DNA of 52,744 nt from Deinococcales bacterium (GTDB taxonomy: Bacteria > Deinococcota > Deinococci > Deinococcales > JAAFIG01), in the NCBI GenBank assembly GCA_025359505.1, contig JANYHH010000039.1, positions 1 through 52,744 on the forward strand, read 5' to 3'. The translations under genes were made by a program, and so were the position numbers. How positions within the stretch are numbered: position 1 is the first letter of the stretch; every line of letters starts with the position of its first letter. Of the stretch, positions 8,264 to 15,338 are shown piece by piece. The notes beneath the pieces were generated by a model. That model did no database searches and was not told the origin of the DNA. It saw nothing but the letters and a program-made list of their open reading frames with translations.

Positions 8264-8620
8264 ATGCCCGAAACGCTGAAATTCTACATGGATGTCAATG
8301 TTCCAGCCGCTGTAACCAAAGGGCTTCAAGCTCGAGGGATCACCGTTATCACCGCGCAAGAAGATCAAAGACACCAAACGCCCGATCCAGACTTATTGGA
8401 TCGGGCGGCTTCGTTGGGATGCGTGCTGTACACGCACGATGCAGACTTTTTTGAAATCACCAGCGAACGCCTGATGACGGGAGAATCATTCACAGGCGTC
8501 ATCTACAGTCCGCAAACAGCCTTACCGTATGGACGAGCGATAGAAGAATTATTGACTTTCGCGCTGTGCTGCACATTTGAGGAGATGCAGAACAAGCTAG
8601 AATTTTTACCGTCGCGCTAA
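8264..8620 (+). CDS. DUF5615-family PIN-like toxin
   Basis: This 118-residue protein begins with LKFYMDVNVPAAVTKGLQARG and continues to VLYTHDADFFE, the pattern of DUF5615/Mut7-C PIN-like proteins. Asp in MDVNV and in THDADF are the expected acidic residues of a PIN-type RNase centre. Such proteins act as toxin components and are usually encoded just after a DUF433 antitoxin. Here the DUF433 gene lies convergently on the other strand and overlaps the last 15 bases, so the usual operon order has been rearranged. AAGGAA lies 11 bases before the ATG and TAGACT at 8233-8238 is a possible -10 box. Confidence 0.8.
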   Translation: MPETLKFYMDVNVPAAVTKGLQARGITVITAQEDQRHQTPDPDLLDRAASLGCVLYTHDADFFEITSERLMTGESFTGVIYSPQTALPYGRAIEELLTFALCCTFEEMQNKLEFLPSR

Positions 8621-8917
8621 GCGCTCTTGCAGCTCAGCCCGAGTGAATCTCGGTTCGTAGCTTTTGAGGAATTCCGCTTCCGCCGCGTGCGCCGCTGCGA
8701 TCTGCGCGTCCACCGCTGCCTTGTGATCCCAGTAGTACGCCAGCGCCGAGTGAATCTGCCCAAAGGTCAGAAATGGGTAATCTTCCTGCAATTTTTCGAC
8801 GCTCGAGCCGCTGAGGTATCGTTCAGCAAGCATCCGAACTTTGAAACCGGACGGCACAATAATGACTGCGCCGTCGGAGCGCGTCCCGATATGTTCATAT
8901 AAAAGCTGTGTTGGCAT
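8606..8917 (-). CDS. DUF433-family antitoxin-like protein
   Basis: This 103-residue protein contains the DUF433 helix-turn-helix signature: MLAERYLSGSSVEKLQEDYP followed by LTFGQIHSALAYYWDHK, with a charged tail. DUF433 proteins are generally antitoxins and DNA-binding autoregulators of DUF5615 toxins. It has a good AAGAGG ribosome binding site before ATG 8917. It converges on the DUF5615 gene with a 15-base overlap, an unusual arrangement for a toxin-antitoxin pair. A close paralogue lies at 11215-11487. Confidence 0.8.
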   Translation of the reverse strand: MPTQLLYEHIGTRSDGAVIIVPSGFKVRMLAERYLSGSSVEKLQEDYPFLTFGQIHSALAYYWDHKAAVDAQIAAAHAAEAEFLKSYEPRFTRAELQERLARR

Positions 8918-8989
8918 GACGACCTCTTAGGCTGGAATGTTACACGATTGTCAAACGCAATAGGTCAATATGAGGTGAGTATAAGCGCG

Positions 8990-8995
8990 TATACT
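8990..8995 (+). promoter_or_regulatory. Possible -10 box upstream of the 9045 gene
   Basis: TATACT lies within an imperfect inverted repeat (GAGGTGAGTATAAGCG and CGCTTACCTC, about 8972-9009) about 50 bases upstream of the gene at 9045. The pair could be a promoter with an overlapping operator. No clear -35 box is visible. Confidence 0.3.
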
Positions 8996-9044
8996 GACGC
9001 TTACCTCACAGCCAAAAATCTCGAGGGGAGAGGCGCGTGAATAG

Positions 9045-9344
9045 GTGATGATTGCAGAGCAAAGTAACCCAAAACTCCGTGAAGCCCTCGGGCAGTACCA
9101 CAGTCAATTGACCGCGCTGTTCATGCAGCAACCCGAGGTGCTGGCGCAAATGCCAGATCATTTCGAGCTTGTCCCGCTCCCTGTCAGAGACCCAGAAGTG
9201 ACCCAGTACGCGCTGAGCCTAGCCACGCATCACAAAGAAGCGATGCAACCCGTCGTGTACGCCAGCATCGATTCGGAAAGCGTGACGTTTTCGCTATCAG
9301 ACGGGCCGCTCGAGGCAGCATTACCGAAGCTAAATACAGTTTAG
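9045..9344 (+). CDS. Hypothetical protein, 99 residues
   Basis: This is a small soluble protein with no family I recognise. It has an N-terminal helical part (PKLREALGQYHSQLTALFMQQ) and a C-terminal beta-like part (VVYASIDSESVTFSLSDG). The purine-rich GAGGGGAGAGG at 9023-9033 serves as ribosome binding site; the start may be GTG 9045 or ATG 9048. It lies directly before the AT-rich DUF262-HEPN island and has native base composition and a CTCGAG site near its end. It may mark the left border of the acquired segment. Confidence 0.55.
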   Translation: MMIAEQSNPKLREALGQYHSQLTALFMQQPEVLAQMPDHFELVPLPVRDPEVTQYALSLATHHKEAMQPVVYASIDSESVTFSLSDGPLEAALPKLNTV

Positions 9345-9391
9345 AAATAACGTATTGAAATTTTGAATATAAGATGATTCTTAAGGAGAAT

Positions 9392-10498
9392 ATGAAATCA
9401 AGTTTGCAAGATGAAATTGACAAGAATGCAGCAAAAATAGCAACAGATGGTTATCCTATGTCGTTAGGAGAACTTATAAATCTATATGAGAATAAAGAAA
9501 TAGATATTCATCCTGAATTCCAAAGGTTTTTTAGATGGTCATTGATCCAAAAATCAAGATTGATTGAATCTATAATGCTAGGTATACCAATTCCATCTAT
9601 ATTTGTAGTCCAAAGGGAAGATGGAGTATGGGATGTTGTAGATGGCTTGCAACGGCTATCAACTATTTTTGAATTTGTTGGAATATTAAGAGACCCCAGC
9701 GAGGAGATTTTACCTCCTTTACGCCTCGAAAGCACTCGATATCTCCCATCGTTAGACAAAGTTTTGTGGCAAAACTCGTCCAACACAAATTCCTTTTCGC
9801 CAGCCCAAAGACTTCTACTCAAAAGAGCTAAGTTAGATGTAAAAATTTTAAAATCTCAGAGTTCACCAAATACGAAATACGATTTATTTCAGCGCCTTAA
9901 CTCTGGAGGAACGGCTCTCTCAGACCAAGAATTACGAAATGGAATGTTGGTCGGCTTAAATAAAGCATTTTATGATATGATTGAGGAGTTAAGTCAATAC
10001 TCGAGCTTTGTTGAATGTACCTTCTTGAGTGAGAATCAAATTGTAGAAAGATATGATATGGAGCTTGTGCTTAGATTTATTGTTTTTAGATCTTTATCTG
10101 ATATTGATAAGATTAATTTAGGTGATTTAGGTAGTTTTGTTACTGAGAAAATGCTTGAACTTGCTCAACTGACTGATTTCAATTTCAATCTAGAGAAAAC
10201 TGTGTTTAAATTCACATTCGACAAGCTGGCAAGAGCTCTTGGAGAAAATAGCTTCAGGAAATTTGATAAAGTCAAAAAGAAATTCCTTGGAGGCTTTACT
10301 GTATATGGATTTGAATCAATTGCACTTGGGATTGCATTCAACTATCTGAAATTTAAATACACTGACGAAAAAATAGTTGTAAAAGTGAAAACAATTTGGT
10401 CAGAAAGAGAAGATCTGGGGTTTTCAAGCAGTGGTATGAATGCCTCACAGAGACTTAAAAAAGTATTACCTTATGGGCGCAAGGTGTTCAAAACTTGA
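9392..10498 (+). CDS. DUF262 domain (ParB-like) defence protein
   Basis: This is a 368-residue DUF262 protein with the family's ParB/Srx-like NTPase/nuclease motifs: PEFQRFFRW (FQR at 43-45), SRLIESIMLGIPIPSIF, and DVVDGLQRLSTIFEF (DGLQR at 84-88). The second half is helical. I find no DUF1524 HNH domain, so it is a stand-alone DUF262 protein rather than a GmrSD fusion. AAGGAG at 9383-9388 precedes ATG 9392, which I prefer over an in-frame ATG at 9374 that has no ribosome binding site. The gene is far richer in AT than its neighbours and nearly lacks CTCGAG, which indicates recent transfer. It overlaps the HEPN gene by four bases. A role in phage defence is inferred from the family and the partner. 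Confidence 0.82.
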   Translation: MKSSLQDEIDKNAAKIATDGYPMSLGELINLYENKEIDIHPEFQRFFRWSLIQKSRLIESIMLGIPIPSIFVVQREDGVWDVVDGLQRLSTIFEFVGILRDPSEEILPPLRLESTRYLPSLDKVLWQNSSNTNSFSPAQRLLLKRAKLDVKILKSQSSPNTKYDLFQRLNSGGTALSDQELRNGMLVGLNKAFYDMIEELSQYSSFVECTFLSENQIVERYDMELVLRFIVFRSLSDIDKINLGDLGSFVTEKMLELAQLTDFNFNLEKTVFKFTFDKLARALGENSFRKFDKVKKKFLGGFTVYGFESIALGIAFNYLKFKYTDEKIVVKVKTIWSEREDLGFSSSGMNASQRLKKVLPYGRKVFKT

Positions 10499-11142
10499 GA
10501 GTAAACTCTATAGATCAGCTAGGGACATACATAGAGAATGAGTACGGTAATAGAAGAAGAGAAATTTTTCTTTTAATCAATATTGCCGAAAAAGCGGATA
10601 TTTCATCTCGAGAAGCAGTAATTCGTTCTACTATAACTATTTTATACGCACATTGGGAAGGTTTTGTAAAAGAATCTGCTATAGCTTTTTTGACTCACAT
10701 AGAGTCGAAAAAGCTAAAAAATAGTGAAATAAAAAAGTGTTTTTTAGCAGTATCCCTGATCCCTATGATAAACAGTACCTATAACGAGCTAACTCTCGAG
10801 AATTTACTCAAAATAGTAGATAAATTTCAAAATAATAACTCTCGCTGGAAACTCACAATACGAAAAACAGTGGACATGGAATCGAACTTGAGTTCCAAAG
10901 TATTTAAAAAATTGGTTAAAAACTTAGGATTCGATTACAGTAAATTTGAGTTAAAAGAAAAGTTAATAGATGAAAAATTGTTGAGTAAAAGAAATATAAT
11001 AGCACATGGTGGCTACGAAAAAATAGACATTGAGCAACTTAAAGAAGTGTACACTATAATCATAGGTGTAATGGAAGATTTTAAAGATCAGATATACGAT
11101 TGTGCGCGAGATAAAAAGTATCTTGAATCGTCAAACAGCTAG
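10495..11142 (+). CDS. HEPN nuclease (MAE_28990/MAE_18760 type)
   Basis: This 215-residue protein resembles the MAE_28990/MAE_18760 HEPN family. It has YAHWEGFVKESA near residue 51 and the catalytic R-x4-H motif in KRNIIAHGG (Arg166, His171), the RNase centre of HEPN toxins. It starts at TTG 10495, overlapping the DUF262 stop as TTGA, so the two are co-translated. Families of this type are paired with DUF262 proteins in defence islands, where HEPN would cleave RNA and DUF262 would sense or regulate. The mechanism here is inference. The gene is AT-rich and foreign-looking. The island appears to end near 11200, where composition returns to normal. Confidence 0.8.
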   Translation: MRVNSIDQLGTYIENEYGNRRREIFLLINIAEKADISSREAVIRSTITILYAHWEGFVKESAIAFLTHIESKKLKNSEIKKCFLAVSLIPMINSTYNELTLENLLKIVDKFQNNNSRWKLTIRKTVDMESNLSSKVFKKLVKNLGFDYSKFELKEKLIDEKLLSKRNIIAHGGYEKIDIEQLKEVYTIIIGVMEDFKDQIYDCARDKKYLESSNS

Positions 11143-11214
11143 TCACTAGATAGAAAATTTTCCTTACCACTATTAAAATAATTTCTTATCCTCGAGTTTC
11201 CACTTTGGCACGCG

Positions 11215-11487
11215 TTACCCGCCTCTTCTCTTCTCGAGCCGCTCGAGCAATTCAGATCGTAATAACCCCTGCGGATGCTCGCTCATGTAAGCTCGAGCCA
11301 TTGCTTCCGCTGCGGCAATCTGCGCGTCCACAATCTCCTTGTGATCCCAGTCATACGCCAGCGCCGCGTGAATCTGCCCGAAGGTCAGAAACGGGTAATC
11401 CTCGTGCAAATCCTCGACGCTCGAGCCGCTGAGGTGTCGTTCAGCCAGCATCCGCATCTCAATGTCGCGCAAGAGGTGATCGAGCAA
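11215..11487 (-). CDS. DUF433-family protein, second copy
   Basis: This is about 90 residues and is closely related to the DUF433 protein at 8606-8917: MLAERHLSGSSVEDLHEDYP and LTFGQIHAALAYDWDHK match almost residue for residue, including the charged tail. The N-terminus differs and seems shortened. The first possible start is TTG 11487, which overlaps the ATG of the divergent xisI-like gene, and later starts would remove part of the fold. No DUF5615 partner is adjacent, so it may be an orphan antitoxin left by duplication, or it may work with the XisI-like gene next door. Confidence 0.7.
   Translation of the reverse strand: MLDHLLRDIEMRMLAERHLSGSSVEDLHEDYPFLTFGQIHAALAYDWDHKEIVDAQIAAAEAMARAYMSEHPQGLLRSELLERLEKRRGG
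11471..11480 (+). promoter_or_regulatory. Strong ribosome binding site of the xisI-like gene
   Basis: AAGAGGTGAT matches the anti-Shine-Dalgarno complement at nine of ten positions, six bases before ATG 11487. It fixes the start of the XisI-like gene in a place where a divergent gene starts at the same bases. Confidence 0.65.
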
Positions 11488-11822
11488 TGGACGTGAATCA
11501 AACGCAACGCGCCATTCTGCAACTCCTGAACGACATCACGCCCGATGGCGGTCAAATTGGCGGTTTGTCTTACGATCAAGTGATTGACTCGCAGCGCCAT
11601 CATTACCAGCTCGTCGTCAGCGGCTGGCAACTCGGTCAGCGCGTGCATGGCATCGTCGCGCACATGGACATCAAAGACGGGCTGATTTGGGTGCAGGAAG
11701 ACGGCACGGACTTTGGTATTGCTTCGGAACTCGAGCGGCTGGGCGTTCCCGCAAATCGGATTGTTCTGGCGTACCAAGCCGCACCAGTCGCGTCAACGCA
11801 ACCGGAATTCGTCACTCGTTGA
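11487..11822 (+). CDS. xisI: XisI-family protein
   Basis: This 111-residue protein matches the XisI family in order and spacing: Y-DQVIDSQRHHYQLVVSGW, then VHGIVAHMDIKDGLIWVQEDGTD and GIASELERLGVPANRIVLAY. XisI was named as an fdxN-element excision controlling factor in cyanobacteria and normally accompanies XisH. No XisH gene is present here. XisH/XisI pairs are widespread in toxin-antitoxin-rich islands and their general role is uncertain. It is head to head with a DUF433 gene, the two starts overlapping. Confidence 0.82.
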   Translation: MDVNQTQRAILQLLNDITPDGGQIGGLSYDQVIDSQRHHYQLVVSGWQLGQRVHGIVAHMDIKDGLIWVQEDGTDFGIASELERLGVPANRIVLAYQAAPVASTQPEFVTR

Positions 11823-11856
11823 AGGCGCTCACCCTCGAGCCTGCGCTTTGGCGCGC

Positions 11857-11922
11857 GCTCGAGGCAGCAAGCGCACCCAGCGTCGCATTTCCCCGCCCCT
11901 CGAGCCGCTGTTGTGACGCTGG
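11857..11922. repeat. Intergenic repeat C, copy 1
   Basis: The stretch starting gctcgaggcagcaagc and ending gtgacgctgg is repeated at 12663-12724 with the same borders, the same internal CTCGAG and a variable middle. Both copies flank the HigB-HigA pair, one on each side. Confidence 0.6.
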
Positions 11923-11949
11923 TCGCGTTTGAAAAGGTCTTCGCTGCCC

Positions 11950-11993
11950 CTCGAGATCGCTGGTGCTTCAAACCAGTCTGATCTCGAGCCGCT
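11950..11993. repeat. 44-bp repeat covering the HigA 3' end
   Basis: This 44-base segment, bordered by CTCGAG, covers the last codons and stop of the HigA-like gene. It recurs at 13300-13343 with three mismatches, where it is not attached to any intact gene. Confidence 0.7.
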
Positions 11994-12243
11994 TACCGAG
12001 CGCTACTGCCGCCCGCTCCAAGGTTTGCAGGGTCACGCCTTTCTCGTTGGGATCTAAGAGTCTGTCCAGCGCAGCGCGGCTGGTGTTCATGCGCCTCGCC
12101 AGTTCCACTTTGCTGAGCTTTTCGCTCGACATCGCTTGGCTGAGTTGGTAAGCGATCACGCGCTTCAAGGCGACGGCTTCGGCATCTGCCAGCAGTCCTT
12201 CCTCGAGCAGGAAATCATCGAAGTTACTTCCGACGTGTTTCAT
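11968..12243 (-). CDS. HigA-like XRE-family antitoxin
   Basis: This is a 91-residue helix-turn-helix antitoxin. KVELARRMNTSRAALDRLLD (about residues 44-63) is the XRE/Cro-type helix-turn-helix, and VTLQTLERAAVALGKRL follows as the usual next helix pair. It overlaps the upstream toxin gene by four bases (ATGA), giving the toxin-first order typical of HigBA-like modules, in which the antitoxin binds both toxin and operator. Its 3' end lies inside a 44-bp repeat. Confidence 0.85.
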   Translation of the reverse strand: MKHVGSNFDDFLLEEGLLADAEAVALKRVIAYQLSQAMSSEKLSKVELARRMNTSRAALDRLLDPNEKGVTLQTLERAAVALGKRLEIRLV

Positions 12244-12638
12244 GCGGTGTCCTCCTTAAATGCGTTCAGGCGCTTTCTTGCCAATGCCAAATCGGTGGCG
12301 GGTGTTTTCTGTGATTTTTTGACGAAGGCGTGCAGTAAAACTATTCCGTCGTTCTGAACCGTGAACAGCGTTCTAGCAATGCCGTCGGTGAGGTGAGAAC
12401 GCACTTCCCACAGCTCTGGCTCGAGTTTTCTGACGAGTGGCATTCCAACTGGATAACTGAATTGCACCGTTTTGATGTCCTCGCCGATAATGCGGCGGTC
12501 GTCTTTGACCAGTGCTTTGAGCCAGTCTCGCACGGGTTCTTTGCCACTACTTGAACGGTAGAAGATCACGGTCAGGGTTGGCTCATTCGGTGGCGAGGCT
12601 GGGCGCGTCACCAGAGGAGTGTACCAGAAAAAGTACAT
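12240..12638 (-). CDS. HigB/RelE-like toxin (Gp49 family)
   Basis: This encodes a RelE-superfamily mRNA interferase of the phage Gp49/DUF891 branch. The fold core is clear: LTVIFYRSSSGKEPVRDWL, PVGMPLVRKLEPELWEVRSHL and RTLFTVQNDGIVLLHAFVKKSQKTP, with the late basic/aromatic residues expected of the active site. The open frame reaches 12710. I choose ATG 12638 because the residues before it look non-coding, and even this leaves about 20 residues before the domain, so the true start may be the GTG of the TVIFYR segment. The last base pairs overlap the antitoxin start. The pair is a complete type II toxin-antitoxin module. Confidence 0.85.
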   Translation of the reverse strand: MYFFWYTPLVTRPASPPNEPTLTVIFYRSSSGKEPVRDWLKALVKDDRRIIGEDIKTVQFSYPVGMPLVRKLEPELWEVRSHLTDGIARTLFTVQNDGIVLLHAFVKKSQKTPATDLALARKRLNAFKEDTA

Positions 12639-12662
12639 TTCTATTGCAGGTCGTTTGCATCT

Positions 12663-12724
12663 GCTCGAGGCAGCAAGCCTCTTTTTCCTATTTCCCGCCG
12701 CTCGAGCCACTGTGGTGACGCTGG
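12663..12724. repeat. Intergenic repeat C, copy 2
   Basis: This is the second copy of the repeat at 11857-11922, with matching ends (gctcgaggcagcaagc and gtgacgctgg) and a shorter variable centre. It lies just upstream of the HigB gene. Confidence 0.6.
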
Positions 12725-12812
12725 CTTAGTGCCGTGACGAATCACCCGCTCGAGCTTGCTGAATGTCGCTCGGGATGTTGCGCTTTGCTCAGACATCTTC
12801 TACGCTGCTGCA

Positions 12813-13100
12813 ATGTCCGAACCCATCACAGAACTGATCGGTGGTGAACCGTACTCGTATCACCCAATGGGTGAGTATGTCGTGCGTTCATTAGAGGTCT
12901 GCGGCGGCAGACCGACATTCAAGCACACGCGGATCGAGATCACGGGCGCACTGGCTCGGCTGGCGAGCGGCGAATCCTTGGATGACATCGTGGCTGGGTA
13001 TGCAGGGCGGGTCAGCCGCGAGGCGCTGCTGGAAGCTAGCGAGATCATGCGCGGTCGCTCTGACGTAACCTCGAGCAGCCGTGTAGTTCAAGTGCTTTGA
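12813..13100 (+). CDS. DUF433-family antitoxin-like protein, third copy
   Basis: This 95-residue protein is a classical DUF433 member: VVRSLEVCGGRPTFKHTRIEITGALARLASG followed by SLDDIVAGYAGRVSREALLEA. It belongs to the common branch with the GGRPTFKHTRI motif and is only distantly related to the two copies at 8606 and 11215. I place the start at ATG 12813; the frame is open to 12756 without convincing protein. No DUF5615 toxin gene follows. Instead it converges with a HicB-like gene, overlapping it by 13 bases. Confidence 0.75.
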   Translation: MSEPITELIGGEPYSYHPMGEYVVRSLEVCGGRPTFKHTRIEITGALARLASGESLDDIVAGYAGRVSREALLEASEIMRGRSDVTSSSRVVQVL

Positions 13101-13267
13101 GTTGATTCGCTGCCAAACGTCTCGATGTGAAATTCTAAAGCGGATCGTGCATCCTCGAGCGCGTCCGCTCTGGTGTCACCCTGCCCAATGACCACGCCGC
13201 GCACGCCGAGCGGGTAAGCGATGAAACCGTCTGGGTGCTGCTCGACGATGAAATGAGCGCGTTGCAT
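13088..13267 (-). CDS. HicB-like antitoxin-type protein
   Basis: This small protein of about 59 residues has the HicB fold pattern: HFIVEQHPDGFIAYPLG, then VIGQGDTRADALEDARSALEFHIETFG. HicB proteins are antitoxins with a degenerate RNase H fold. A HicA toxin partner is not visible nearby, so it is an orphan. I choose ATG 13267, which puts the first beta strand right after the start. It converges on the DUF433 gene at 12813-13100. Confidence 0.7.
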   Translation of the reverse strand: MQRAHFIVEQHPDGFIAYPLGVRGVVIGQGDTRADALEDARSALEFHIETFGSESTQST

Positions 13268-13299
13268 GGAATCAATGCTAGCACGAGCGACTGACGGCG

Positions 13300-13343
13300 C
13301 TCGAGATCGCGGGTACTTCAAACCAATCTGATCTCGAGCCGCT
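13300..13343. repeat. 44-bp repeat, detached copy of the HigA 3' end
   Basis: It matches 11950-11993 at 41 of 44 positions by eye. On the minus strand it still reads as the last codons and TGA stop of the HigA-like antitoxin (RLEIRLV-stop), but the rest of that gene is missing. It is the footprint of a lost second copy or of a repeat-mediated duplication. Confidence 0.65.
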
Positions 13344-13371
13344 GTTCACTTCCCCTCGAGCAATGGTGATC

Positions 13372-14073
13372 TCAGCGCAGCAGGGTCGTCACCACGATGC
13401 GCTCCACGCCGTACAGCAGATTCCCCAGTGGCTCGCGCAGTAAGACGATCACGACGATCACCAGCCAACTCGAGCCGGCCAGATTGACCCGCAGGCTTTC
13501 ACCCAAGCGTCCGGGGATGATCGCGGCCAGCGCGTTCGCGCCGTCCAGTGGCGGGATCGGTAAGGCGTTGAACACCGCCAGCGTGATGTTCAGCGTCACC
13601 AGTTGCACGATGAAGTACAGACCAGCTTCTGGCACGCCCGCAGCGCTGTACGCGAAGCCACCCGCGAGGACTGGATTCAGCACCCCCAGCGGCAGGGCTT
13701 CAAACAGCGTGTAGGCTCGAGCGTCAATTAGGCGCAGGGTCAGCGCGGCGAGCAGCAGCAAAACAATGTTCATGACGATGCCCGCGATGCTGACGATGAA
13801 GCTGCCCCAGACTGGGTTGCGGTACTTGTCCGGGCGGGTTCGCACGTACCCCAGTGCGCCGAAGCCGATCAGCAAGAACATCAGCACGCCGATGAAGTCC
13901 AAGTACCGCAGCGGGTTCCAGTCAAAACGCCCGTTTTTGGTCGGCGTGTCATCACCCTGCCAAATCGCGGCCCACGCGTGGCCGTACTCGTGCAGGATCA
14001 CCGACAGCAGCAGCGCCAGCATCCACAGCAGCGCGAAGACTGGGTTGTCGTTGAGGCGCTGGAGGATCGTCAC
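13372..14073 (-). CDS. Site-2-protease-family (M50) membrane protease
   Basis: This is a 233-residue polytopic membrane metalloprotease. The zinc motif HEYGH (residues 28-32) sits at the end of the first hydrophobic segment, and the third ligand is Asp177 in FNALPIPPLDGANAL, both typical of M50 proteases that cut within membranes. About five membrane helices are visible. No PDZ domain is present, so it belongs to the small Rip/SpoIVFB-like or YwhC-like type. A diverged, apparently inactive paralogue is encoded 70 bases upstream on the same strand, and the two probably form one unit. The substrate is unknown. Confidence 0.88.
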   Translation of the reverse strand: MTILQRLNDNPVFALLWMLALLLSVILHEYGHAWAAIWQGDDTPTKNGRFDWNPLRYLDFIGVLMFLLIGFGALGYVRTRPDKYRNPVWGSFIVSIAGIVMNIVLLLLAALTLRLIDARAYTLFEALPLGVLNPVLAGGFAYSAAGVPEAGLYFIVQLVTLNITLAVFNALPIPPLDGANALAAIIPGRLGESLRVNLAGSSWLVIVVIVLLREPLGNLLYGVERIVVTTLLR

Positions 14074-14143
14074 GTTGACCAGCGCGTCTCGAGGATCGAG
14101 CGGTGCGTGCTCGAGTTTGCGTTCATTGGCAGTTCCCTAGCGT

Positions 14144-14803
14144 TCAGAGTAAGCCCACGGTTTGCAGCACGGCCGTGAAGATGTTGAGGAAGAATCGGCT
14201 GATCGCGCCCGTGATGCCCAAGGCACTGAGCACCACGAAGATAATCATGAACGAGAACGGTGAGCGCGACATCCACAGCTCTAAATTGCTCAAGGAATTA
14301 CGCACCTGCGCGTTGCCAATCGCGTACAGGGCTTTCGCGCCAGACAGCGGCGGAATCGGAAACAGGAACACCACGGCTAAGCCCAGCACCTGCCCAGCCC
14401 CAAATTGCAAACCGCTCGCCAACCCCTCGAGCGCCGTCCCGCCGTAACGCAACGTCGCAATGCCAGCCGTGAACAGCACGAACGCCCAGAGGATCATCGC
14501 CAGTGGCCCAGACCACCACACCAGCGCCTCCCTCGCGCTTTGCTTGGCGAAAACGTAACTGTTGACTGGAATCTGCGTCGGAATCGCAAAGCCAAAGACC
14601 GCTAGCCAGATCAGGTAGATCGTGTTCAAGTGGACTCGAGGTTCGGAAGCCGTGAAACCGCGCAGCGCCGCTGTCTTGTCACCGAAGCCCGATGCGAGGC
14701 TGGCTTGCGCGATGTTGTGCAGCACCAGTGAAAACGCCAGTGTCGCCAAGGCGACGAGGTACGCGAGCGGATCTGTGGCCAGCAGTTGAATGAAGAAAAA
14801 CAT
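14144..14803 (-). CDS. M50-like membrane pseudoprotease
   Basis: This 219-residue membrane protein has the topology and landmark segments of the M50 protease next to it. Where the protease has HEYGH it has HNIAQ (residues 29-33), and where the protease has PIPPLDGAN it has PIPPLSGAK (Ser154 for the metal-binding Asp). The glutamate base, the second His and the Asp ligand are thus all replaced, while the prolines and glycine around them are kept. This indicates a conserved fold without protease activity, perhaps a regulatory partner of the active enzyme. Both genes are on the minus strand, this one first. Confidence 0.8.
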   Translation of the reverse strand: MFFFIQLLATDPLAYLVALATLAFSLVLHNIAQASLASGFGDKTAALRGFTASEPRVHLNTIYLIWLAVFGFAIPTQIPVNSYVFAKQSAREALVWWSGPLAMILWAFVLFTAGIATLRYGGTALEGLASGLQFGAGQVLGLAVVFLFPIPPLSGAKALYAIGNAQVRNSLSNLELWMSRSPFSFMIIFVVLSALGITGAISRFFLNIFTAVLQTVGLL

Positions 14804-14903
14804 GACCGTTCAACCCTAGCACGCCGCAGAGCAGCCCCTCGAGCCGTGAGTCACGAATGGGCAGCGTGATTGGTTTCTTACACGCTCGAGATGCGAATCC
14901 TAT

Positions 14904-15338
14904 TCATGGTTGCCACAGCTCAAGCAAGCTCGAGCCAGCGATGCGTTTAAACAGTTGCTGATCGAAAGTCAGGAATTTTAAGTCGTTGCCCAGTCTTTGT
15001 AGTGTGACCGCTGTAGCAACGTGAACCGCGTCACAACCTTTTAACAGATGCTTGTCGGCGATTACCCCAGCCAGCAGGGCCAGTGACCCTCCAACCTCGA
15101 ACTGCTCAACGGTGTGCCAATCGCGTTCAAAGTCTTGCCCTGCACGCTGATACTCGCGCTGTGTGATGCGCTTGGTGAACCGCAGGGAAGAAAAAGCGGC
15201 GCGAACCTCGGGGTAAGCGATGAGACTTGAGACGGTTGAAGCAGATTCGGCAATGGCTTGTTTGGTCAGTACGGCGTGATGCGGATTGTCGTTGGTGTAT
15301 TGGGAAACGAAGGCGTTGCTGTCAACGTAAAGCTTCAC
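14904..15338 (-). CDS. PIN-domain (VapC-like) toxin
   Basis: This 144-residue PIN-domain RNase shows all expected acidic residues: Asp6 in LYVDSNAF, Glu44 in AYPEVRAAF, Asp103 in KGCDAVHVATA and Asp126 in FLTFDQQL. Its length is normal for VapC. It starts at GTG 15338 and overlaps the stop of the upstream helix-turn-helix gene by four bases (GTGA), the usual antitoxin-toxin order. Toxicity by tRNA or mRNA cleavage is the family's known action; the target here is unknown. Confidence 0.88.
   Translation of the reverse strand: MKLYVDSNAFVSQYTNDNPHHAVLTKQAIAESASTVSSLIAYPEVRAAFSSLRFTKRITQREYQRAGQDFERDWHTVEQFEVGGSLALLAGVIADKHLLKGCDAVHVATAVTLQRLGNDLKFLTFDQQLFKRIAGSSLLELWQP

Noticed and set aside
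9392-10498. GmrSD-type restriction enzyme
   Set aside because: Only the DUF262 part is present; no DUF1524 His-Asn-His motif exists in this protein or its neighbour.
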